From: an uncultured Clostridia bacterium
GTDB taxonomy: Bacteria > Bacillota > Clostridia > Oscillospirales > Oscillospiraceae
Assembly: GCA_937907975.1 (NCBI GenBank)
Contig: CALEQS010000277.1
Coordinates: 1-6,010, forward strand
Direction: 5' to 3'
Length of the DNA stretch: 6,010 bases
A model generated the notes under the pieces. It searched no databases. It saw nothing but the letters and a program-made list of their open reading frames with translations, and had not been told where the DNA came from. A program made the position numbers and the translations under genes. Position 1 is the first letter of the stretch. The number at the start of each line of letters is the position of its first letter. This document shows positions 1 through 4,165 of the stretch, piece after piece.

Positions 1-95
1 TCTGTGGAGCGCCTTCGGCGTTTATCCCTCTCGCCCTGAAATATGCCACAGGCATACTTCTTTCCCGGACTCATCCCTCGGGGGAAAGCCTTTCG
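1..95 (-). promoter_or_regulatory. Possible partial lysine riboswitch (L box) leading off the left edge
   Basis: Read on the minus strand, this stretch shows in order GAGG (76-79), an AAGTATGCC/GGCATA hairpin (perfect 6-bp stem at 42-47/51-56, 3-base loop), GAGAGGG (24-30) and GCCGAAGG (12-19). The L box of Bacillus subtilis lysC has the same order: GAGG, GAGTATGCC closing against GGC, GAAAGGGG, then GCCGAAG at the start of the next helix. The GTCC after GAGG can also pair with GGAT after the GAGAGGG, as expected for the P2 helix. The canonical AGAGG-T/C-GC box is not exact, and the rest of the element (about 100 nt) lies outside the window, so P1 closure cannot be checked. If correct, the leftward gene outside the window would make or import lysine. 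It could instead be unrelated hairpins. Confidence 0.33.
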
Positions 96-164
96 GAAGT
101 GCTGTATAAACCTACAAACCCCAATTTACCGCCCCACTAAAATCACATCCCCAAAACTCTTTAT
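96..164. other. Non-coding leader between the left-edge element and the WYL gene
   Basis: No gene is seen here. The stretch is C-rich on the plus strand and contains one plausible -10 hexamer, TATAAA at 105-110, for the WYL regulator gene. No matching -35 is visible at 16-18 bases upstream, so this promoter is only a suggestion. Confidence 0.4.
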
Positions 165-179
165 ATGGAGGTGGCGTCT

Positions 180-1151
180 ATGCCCCGGGGCATTCATCAA
201 AAGGAAAAACTGCTGGTTCTGCTGGAAGTGCTGAACCGGGAGAGCGACGAGGAGCATCCCGTGCCGCTCTCCAAGCTGCTGGCCGCGCTCAGCCGGGAGG
301 AGATCTCCGCCGAGCGCAAGAGCATCTATGACGATATGGAGACCCTGCGCCGCCGGGGCTGGGACGTGGAGATGGAGCGCCGGAAGGGCTACTATCTGGC
401 CTCCCGCCCCTTTGAACTGGCGGAGCTGAAGCTGCTGGTGGACGCCGTCCAGTCCTCCCGCTTCATCTCCGAGAGCAAGAGCCGCTCCCTTATCAAAAAG
501 CTGGAGCAGCTGTGCTCCCGCTGGCAGGCGGCAGCCCTCCAGCGCCAGATCTATGTCTCCGGCCGGGACAAGACCATGAACGAGACGGTGCTCTACACCA
601 TCGACGCCATCCACACCGCCATCGGTGCTGACCGGATGCTGTCCTTCCGCTACTTTGACTATGATGTGCATAAGGCCAAAGTGTTCCGGAAGGAGGGCGC
701 AGCCTACGAGGTCAGCCCGGTGGGCCTGCTGCGCAGTGACGAACGCTATTACCTCGTGGCGCTCCAGAACGGCGAAAAGCGCCATTACCGAGTGGACCGC
801 ATGGCAAGTGCTCAGCCGATGGAGCGGGAGCGGGACCCGGCCTGCGCCGGGGTGGATATGTCCGCCTACACCAGCCGCCACTTCGGAATGTTTTCCGGTC
901 AGGAGCGGCAGGTGCGCCTGAAATGTGCCGACCGGATGGCCCACGTCATGCTGGACCGGTTCGGCATGGACGTCATGCTGGTGCCCGACGGGGCGGGGCA
1001 CTTCACCCTCACCGTTCCGGTGGCGGTGAGCCAGCAGTTTTACGGCTGGCTGTTCGGCCTGGGTGCGGACGTGGAGCTGCTGGGCCCGCCGGACGTGCGA
1101 GAGGAGTATCGCCGGCACCTGGCCGCCGCGCTGGAACGGCATCAAGGTTAA
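180..1151 (+). CDS. WYL-domain transcriptional regulator (DeoR/YafY-like)
   Basis: This 323-residue cytoplasmic DNA-binding regulator has the usual three-part WYL layout. A winged helix-turn-helix spans about residues 6-75, with a helix after ISAERKSIYDDMETLRRRG typical of this class. A WYL domain spans about residues 134-215, with the signature seen as RYYLVAL (189-195) followed by RHYRVDRM (201-208), so the W of W-Y-L is a Y here. A C-terminal WCX extension spans about 243-318. WYL domains are thought to sense a ligand, in some cases nucleic acid or nucleotide; the ligand here cannot be told. The start at 180 is chosen because GGAGGTG (167-173) lies 6 bases before it; the in-frame ATG at 165 overlaps that ribosome binding site. 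The gene stands alone, divergent from whatever lies to the left, and ends 6 bases before a terminator. Family is confident, target genes unknown. Confidence 0.93.
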   Translation: MPRGIHQKEKLLVLLEVLNRESDEEHPVPLSKLLAALSREEISAERKSIYDDMETLRRRGWDVEMERRKGYYLASRPFELAELKLLVDAVQSSRFISESKSRSLIKKLEQLCSRWQAAALQRQIYVSGRDKTMNETVLYTIDAIHTAIGADRMLSFRYFDYDVHKAKVFRKEGAAYEVSPVGLLRSDERYYLVALQNGEKRHYRVDRMASAQPMERERDPACAGVDMSAYTSRHFGMFSGQERQVRLKCADRMAHVMLDRFGMDVMLVPDGAGHFTLTVPVAVSQQFYGWLFGLGADVELLGPPDVREEYRRHLAAALERHQG

Positions 1152-1157
1152 AAAAGA

Positions 1158-1188
1158 CCGCCGCAGGTTTGTGGAAAACCTGTGGCGG
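1158..1188. terminator. Two-way terminator between WYL regulator and PAS fragment
   Basis: A 13-bp stem (1158-1170 with 1176-1188, one G-U pair) closes a 5-base loop. It is followed by CTTTTAT on the plus strand and by TCTTTTTTAA on the minus strand. It therefore ends both the WYL gene, which stops 6 bases before it, and the minus-strand PAS gene, whose stop is 13 bases from it. Confidence 0.88.
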
Positions 1189-1201
1189 CTTTTATATGTG
1201 T

Positions 1202-1411
1202 TTATTGTGCGGCATGGCGCCGCTTTTTGTCCTCGTACATGGCCAGATCGGTCTTGCCCAGGATGCTGTGCTCCTCGCCGCCGTTGACCAGACTGCACAT
1301 CTCCGTGACAAAGCGGTATTTGCACTCGGTGTCCTTGAAGAAAATATTTGCCGGTGCACTCTCCATAAAGGTCAGCACCTCGTCGTAACTCAACGCGCCT
1401 TTTTCAAACAT
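1202..1411 (-). CDS. Short PAS-domain protein, probably a truncated remnant
   Basis: This 69-residue product holds only the first half of a PAS sensor domain. Residues about 14-57 match the PAS opening: a helix (YDEVLTFMESAP), then ANIFFKDTECKYRFVTE, then the GKTDL turn at 52-56. A full PAS domain is about 100 residues, and in related proteins GKTDL is followed by a further helix and three strands, usually before a GGDEF, kinase or HTH output domain. Here the reading frame ends after a basic tail (EDKKRRHAAQ) just before a shared terminator, so the rest of the domain and any output domain are missing. The start at 1411 is preferred: AAGAGG lies 10 bases upstream, and the in-frame ATG at 1468 lies upstream of the predicted transcription start. 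It may be a decaying stub left by a deletion, or a genuine half-PAS protein. It has its own promoter and terminator, which argues that it is still transcribed. Confidence 0.6.
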   Translation of the reverse strand: MFEKGALSYDEVLTFMESAPANIFFKDTECKYRFVTEMCSLVNGGEEHSILGKTDLAMYEDKKRRHAAQ

Positions 1412-1457
1412 TGCACAACAGCCTCTTTCTGCTTTTGTTTTGCCCTTTCTATGAGTA

Positions 1458-1486
1458 ATTATATGCATACAAGGGGAATATTTCCA
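1458..1486 (-). promoter_or_regulatory. Predicted sigma-A promoter of the PAS gene
   Basis: On the minus strand TGGAAA (1481-1486, 4 of 6 matches to TTGACA) and a perfect TATAAT (1458-1463) are separated by 17 bases. Transcription would begin near 1451, which leaves about 40 bases of leader before the ATG at 1411 and rules out the ATG at 1468. Confidence 0.55.
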
Positions 1487-1625
1487 GTATTTTCGGCAAA
1501 ATTCATTGAAATTGTTTGTATATTTTTTGATTTTGTTGCGTTACGCCCGGATTTGTGCGGCACTTGGTTTAGGGGTGCCGGGGATCAGAAAGGTACATTG
1601 CGTGGTTTTAACCGACTTAAAACAG
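1487..1625. other. Intergenic stretch with small inverted repeats, no gene
   Basis: No supported reading frame is present. The left part (about 1490-1545) is notably AT-rich. Two small dyads are present: CGGCAC/GTGCCG (1558-1563 with 1575-1580, 11-base loop) and a perfect GTTTTAA/TTAAAAC (1605-1611 with 1617-1623, 5-base spacer). The second directly abuts the Ltp-gene terminator and supplies its T-rich tail on the minus strand. Confidence 0.5.
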
Positions 1626-1663
1626 TACAGCGCCGAACCCGCAGAGATGGGTTCGGCGCTGTA
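1626..1663 (-). terminator. Terminator of the Ltp-repeat gene
   Basis: A perfect 15-bp stem (1626-1640 with 1649-1663) closes an 8-base loop. It lies 14 bases after the stop codon of the minus-strand gene, and the minus strand then reads CTGTTTTAAG, a short T tract. On the plus strand it is followed only by TATATCTC, so it should act mainly leftward. Confidence 0.82.
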
Positions 1664-1677
1664 TATATCTCTTGCAC

Positions 1678-2397
1678 TCAGAAGCCGTTTGCTTCTGCGC
1701 CATATACGGCCTGTTCGTGAGTAAAGCCCTCGTACTCCAACTGGTCGATCAATCCATCCCGGGAGAAACTGGTATAATTCAGGTAGCTCTCGGCGGATTT
1801 CGCGGCCTGCTCATTCCAGTCCGCGCCGCAGTTATCTGCGCCGTAGGTGGCTTCCTCGGTGGTGAATTTTTCATACTCCAGCTGATCGATCAGACCAGAG
1901 TAGGAAAAAGCGGAATAATCCAGATAGCTTTTAGCCGATTTCAGTGCCTGCTCATTCCAGTTCGCGCCACAGTTGTCTGCGGCGTAGACGGCATCCTCTG
2001 ACGAATATTGCTCGTATTCCAACTGATCGACCAAACCGTCATGGGAAAAGGCAGTGTAGGCAAGATAGCTTTTTGCGGAGGCCAATGCGTTTTTCTGACC
2101 CGCAGTCATTGTGCTTTCCGGGGCTTTGGCTGACGTGTCACTGGCGGCCGGCTCCTGTTCCTTGGACCCGTTTGAGGATGTGCTGGCAGCGGCATCAGAC
2201 TGCGCGGGCGCACTGCTTTGATCGGTGCCCTGTGCTGCGCTGGAACTGGCAGAAGAGCTGGCGTCTGGGGTGGAAGCAGTATTACTGCCGCCCGAACCGG
2301 CGATTCCGATGATGATGATCAGTGCAATTATGACCCAGAACCACCATTTTTTGAAGATGGGCTTTTTGGGCTTCGCATTGGGGGTGGATTCGTTCAT
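1678..2397 (-). CDS. Membrane-anchored Ltp-repeat surface protein, candidate phage exclusion protein
   Basis: The 239-residue product has a basic N-terminus (lysines at 9, 11, 12, 16, 17), one transmembrane segment at about 18-34, a Ser/Ala/Thr-rich stalk (about 35-98) and three tandem Ltp repeats (PF07553, host cell surface-exposed lipoprotein) at 104-150, 151-197 and 198-239. The basic flank before the membrane segment predicts that the repeats face outward. Each repeat follows A-x-SA-x-SYL-x-Y-x-x-FS-x-x-GL-x-DQLEYE and then YAADNCG or YGADNCG. Ltp of phage TP-J34 is known to block DNA injection by superinfecting phage, acting through the tape measure protein. Unlike that lipoprotein, this one has no lipobox cysteine. 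Cysteines 143 and 190 fall at the same position in repeats 1 and 2; repeat 3 lacks one. The start is set by AAAGGAG (2406-2412), 8 bases upstream of ATG. It is divergent from an XRE repressor gene and has operators in its promoter. Family is confident, exclusion function inferred. Confidence 0.88.
   Translation of the reverse strand: MNESTPNAKPKKPIFKKWWFWVIIALIIIIGIAGSGGSNTASTPDASSSASSSAAQGTDQSSAPAQSDAAASTSSNGSKEQEPAASDTSAKAPESTMTAGQKNALASAKSYLAYTAFSHDGLVDQLEYEQYSSEDAVYAADNCGANWNEQALKSAKSYLDYSAFSYSGLIDQLEYEKFTTEEATYGADNCGADWNEQAAKSAESYLNYTSFSRDGLIDQLEYEGFTHEQAVYGAEANGF
1681..2088 (-). repeat. Three in-frame tandem Ltp repeats, 141-base period
   Basis: Three copies lie head to tail at 2088-1948, 1947-1807 and 1806-1681. 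The last is cut short by five codons because the protein ends where the next linker (WNEQ) would begin. The protein copies are close to one another while the DNA has diverged, so the duplication is old and kept by selection on the protein. Confidence 0.85.
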
Positions 2398-2440
2398 GCT
2401 CAATTCTCCTTTGCTGTAAAAAATAGGCTCTCTATGACAT

Positions 2441-2469
2441 ATATTAGTAAAGATATTTACTAAAGTCAA
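2441..2469 (-). promoter_or_regulatory. Strong sigma-A promoter of the Ltp-repeat gene
   Basis: On the minus strand TTGACT (2464-2469) and TAATAT (2441-2446) are spaced by exactly 17 bases, each differing from consensus at one or two positions. The predicted start near 2434 gives a leader of about 36 bases that includes the AAAGGAG ribosome binding site. The spacer is almost entirely filled by operator 1, so a bound repressor would exclude RNA polymerase. Confidence 0.8.
2444..2463. promoter_or_regulatory. Operator 1, dyad inside the Ltp promoter
   Basis: A perfect 8-bp dyad with a 4-base centre: TTAGTAAA-GATA-TTTACTAA. It lies between the -35 and -10 of the Ltp promoter. The 16-base core AGTAAA-N4-TTTACT is repeated in reverse orientation as operator 2. 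The size and symmetry suit a dimer of a small XRE/Cro repressor, here most likely the adjacent gene product; that link is inferred. Confidence 0.72.
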
Positions 2470-2470
2470 T

Positions 2471-2486
2471 AGTAAATATCTTTACT
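2471..2486. promoter_or_regulatory. Operator 2, mirror copy beside the repressor promoter
   Basis: AGTAAA-TATC-TTTACT is a perfect 6-bp dyad and the exact reverse complement of the operator 1 core, including the four central bases. With one more matching base inside, the two form a 17-bp inverted repeat with a 7-base spacer. Dyad centres are 25 bases apart. It ends four bases before the repressor's -10 box, which suggests autoregulation. Confidence 0.72.
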
Positions 2487-2490
2487 GGGA

Positions 2491-2496
2491 TATACT
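2491..2496 (+). promoter_or_regulatory. Predicted -10 box of the repressor gene
   Basis: TATACT matches the -10 consensus at five of six bases and is placed so that transcription would begin near 2503, about 24 bases before the preferred start codon. No good -35 is seen at 17 bases upstream, where operator 2 begins. A weak, repressor-covered promoter would fit autoregulation. Confidence 0.45.
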
Positions 2497-2526
2497 CTCC
2501 TTACATAAGGGAGAGGAGGGGTGCCT

Positions 2527-2748
2527 GTGTCCGGGTTTTTAGAACGTCTGCGGGGGATCAGGGAAGATCACGATCTGACCCAGGCGCAGGTCGCAGAAAT
2601 TCTGGGCACCTCTCAGACTATGTATGCCCGCTATGAGCGAGGGGCGAATGAGCTTCCACTCCGGCATCTGGTCACATTATGCCGCTATTATCAGGTGTCG
2701 GCGGACTACTTTTTGGATACGGCCCCGGGAATAAAGCATAAAAAATAG
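2527..2748 (+). CDS. Small XRE/Cro-family helix-turn-helix repressor
   Basis: This 73-residue protein is a single HTH_3 domain with no other module. The helix-turn-helix is clear at about residues 18-44 (LTQAQVAEILGTSQ, then TMYARYERGANELP), followed by two short helices and the YYQVSADYFLD motif (54-64) common in Firmicute XRE proteins. Such proteins bind dyad operators as dimers. The start is a GTG: codon 2527 is preferred because AGGAGG (2514-2519) lies 7 bases upstream. GTG at 2521, two codons earlier, is possible using AAGGGAG (2507-2513). The gene is divergent from the Ltp-repeat gene with two mirror-image operators between them, so its likely targets are that gene and itself. Whether it responds to a signal is not visible; it has no peptidase or ligand domain. 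Confidence 0.9.
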   Translation: MSGFLERLRGIREDHDLTQAQVAEILGTSQTMYARYERGANELPLRHLVTLCRYYQVSADYFLDTAPGIKHKK

Positions 2749-2783
2749 CAGGAGCGCAAAGATGAGAACTTTGCGCTCCTGCT
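2747..2783. terminator. Two-way terminator between repressor and M16 peptidase genes
   Basis: A perfect 15-bp stem (2747-2761 with 2769-2783) closes a 7-base loop. It overlaps the last two bases of the repressor's TAG stop and lies three bases beyond the stop of the converging M16 gene. The plus strand continues GTTTTAT and the minus strand ATTTTTTATG, so both transcripts should end here. Confidence 0.92.
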
Positions 2784-2786
2784 GTT

Positions 2787-4046
2787 TTATGTTCCGGCCA
2801 GCAGCTTTTGGTAGGTCTCTACGTCGGCGACGCGGCCGACGGCAGAGAAGGAGACGTGGTCAAAGTCGAAGGTCTCCCGGGCCAGCTGGAGCACCTGCTC
2901 CCGGGTGACGGCGTCGTAGGCGTCGATAATATCGTCGGGGGTGAGGAAGGTGCCCTCCCGGAGCAGACAGCGGGCCAGGTGGCTCATGCGGGCGGTGGTG
3001 GATTCCAGTCCCATGAGCACATTGGCCTTGCTCTGCTCCCGCACCAGATCCAGTTCCTCCTCGGTGGGGCCGTTCTGGAGAAATTCAGTGAGCACATCCC
3101 GGATGCAGGCGATGGCCTTTGGCTCCTGCGTGCGGCTCAGAGCGGTGTAAATGGAGAGCAGGCCCACGTCCTCGTAACTGGTGCCGTAGGAGTAGACGGT
3201 GTAGCACAGGCCGTTTTTCTCCCGCACCTGCTGGAACAGTCTTGAGGACATACCGCCGCCCAGAATGGAGGACAGCAGCTGCATCTGATACTTCCGGGGG
3301 TCCCGGTCGGTGATAGCCGGGAAGGCCGCCAGCAGATGGTTCTGCTCGGTGGCTTTTTTCTTTACCACGATGGAGTCCTGCACGGCGACAGGCTTCAGCT
3401 TTTTGGGCTTGCCCGGAGATATGACGGAAAAGCGGGCCTTGATCTCGTCGAGGATCTCATCGCCAAAGCTGCCCGCAAGGGTGACGACAATGCGGTCAGC
3501 CGTGTAATGGCTTTGCTTGTACTCCTTGAGCCACGCACCGGTCATTTTGTCCAGCGTGGCCTTTCGCCCCAGGATAGGGCGGCCCAGCGGCGTGCCGTGG
3601 AACACGGCGGCGGAGAGCTTTTCGCTGACCAGATCGGAGGGGTCGTCGGCGTACATACCGATCTCCTCCAGAATGACGCCCCGCTCGCTCTCCACGTCGG
3701 CCTCGGCAAAGGCGCTGTCGAAGAACATATCGCAGAGAATGCTCAGCGCCTCGCGGAGGTGGGTGTCCAGGCATCGGCCGTGGAAGCAGGTGAGCTCCTT
3801 GGTGGTGAAGGCGTTGATCTGGCCGCCGATGGCATCCATGCGCTTTGCCAGTTCCCCGGCAGAGCAGGCCGGGGTGCCCTTGAAGAGCATGTGCTCGATG
3901 AAGTGGGCCGCGCCGCTCTCGGAGGACTTCTCCTCCCGGGAACCGGTGGTGACCCAGATGCCCAGCGCGGCGGAGCGCACCCCGGGCATCCGCTCCGAGG
4001 CGATGCGCACCCCGTTGGGCAGGGTGGTGAGCTGATAATCGTACAT
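2787..4046 (-). CDS. M16-family zinc metallopeptidase (processing-peptidase-like)
   Basis: This 419-residue protein has the usual single-chain bacterial M16B layout: an active N-terminal half (about 1-160) and an M16_C half (about 165-345). The inverted zinc motif HXXEH is intact as HFIEH at 48-52, with E51 the catalytic base. The third zinc ligand is expected in ERGVILEEIG (121-130), most likely E128. The C-terminal half keeps the substrate-holding R/Y signature in VREKNGLCYTVYSYG. There is no signal peptide or membrane segment, so it is cytoplasmic. Relatives include B. subtilis MlpA (YmxG), encoded close to pnpA, the same context as here. AGAAAGG (4055-4061) lies 8 bases before the ATG. 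A terminator separates it from pnp and no clear promoter is visible in the 60-base gap, so readthrough may supply its mRNA. Substrates of this group are poorly known. Confidence 0.95.
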   Translation of the reverse strand: MYDYQLTTLPNGVRIASERMPGVRSAALGIWVTTGSREEKSSESGAAHFIEHMLFKGTPACSAGELAKRMDAIGGQINAFTTKELTCFHGRCLDTHLREALSILCDMFFDSAFAEADVESERGVILEEIGMYADDPSDLVSEKLSAAVFHGTPLGRPILGRKATLDKMTGAWLKEYKQSHYTADRIVVTLAGSFGDEILDEIKARFSVISPGKPKKLKPVAVQDSIVVKKKATEQNHLLAAFPAITDRDPRKYQMQLLSSILGGGMSSRLFQQVREKNGLCYTVYSYGTSYEDVGLLSIYTALSRTQEPKAIACIRDVLTEFLQNGPTEEELDLVREQSKANVLMGLESTTARMSHLARCLLREGTFLTPDDIIDAYDAVTREQVLQLARETFDFDHVSFSAVGRVADVETYQKLLAGT

Positions 4047-4108
4047 AGTTTAAACCTTTCTGGGGAGATTTGTGGCTGATTTGTTTGAAAAAAGAAGCGA
4101 GAAAACAA

Positions 4109-4143
4109 AACGCCAGACGAACGAAAGACGTCCGTCCGGCGTT
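4109..4143 (-). terminator. Terminator after pnp
   Basis: On the minus strand a 13-bp stem (4131-4143 with 4109-4121, two G-U pairs) closes a 9-base loop and is followed by TTGTTTTCTC. It begins 22 bases after the pnp stop codon. It should end or attenuate the pnp transcript before the M16 gene. The T tract is interrupted, so partial readthrough is plausible. Confidence 0.75.
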
Positions 4144-4165
4144 AGTATCACCGAATTACGGGAAA

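Noticed and set aside
126..1325. Long minus-strand open frame opposite the WYL regulator (399 codons)
   Set aside because: It is antisense to a clear WYL protein, rich in His/Gln/Gly/Ala/Val as expected of a GC-rich shadow frame, has no recognisable domain, and runs through the terminator at 1158-1188.
923..1720. Plus-strand open frame across the WYL end, PAS gene and terminators (265 codons)
   Set aside because: It crosses two strong terminators, has no domain, and reads the WYL gene in another frame.
1681..2088. CRISPR-like or non-coding tandem repeats
   Set aside because: The 141-base period is in frame, the copies differ at DNA level and are explained by repeated protein domains.
2295..2343. 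Lipoprotein signal peptide in the Ltp protein
   Set aside because: No cysteine occurs within or after the hydrophobic segment until residue 143, so no lipobox exists.
2398..2469. Longer N-terminus for the Ltp protein starting at 2469
   Set aside because: Those codons lie across the promoter and operator, upstream of the predicted transcription start, and the ATG at 2397 has an ideal AAAGGAG.
3336..4079. Plus-strand open frame opposite the M16 peptidase (247 codons)
   Set aside because: It is the antisense of a fully conserved peptidase including its zinc motif; composition is low in variety and no domain is visible.
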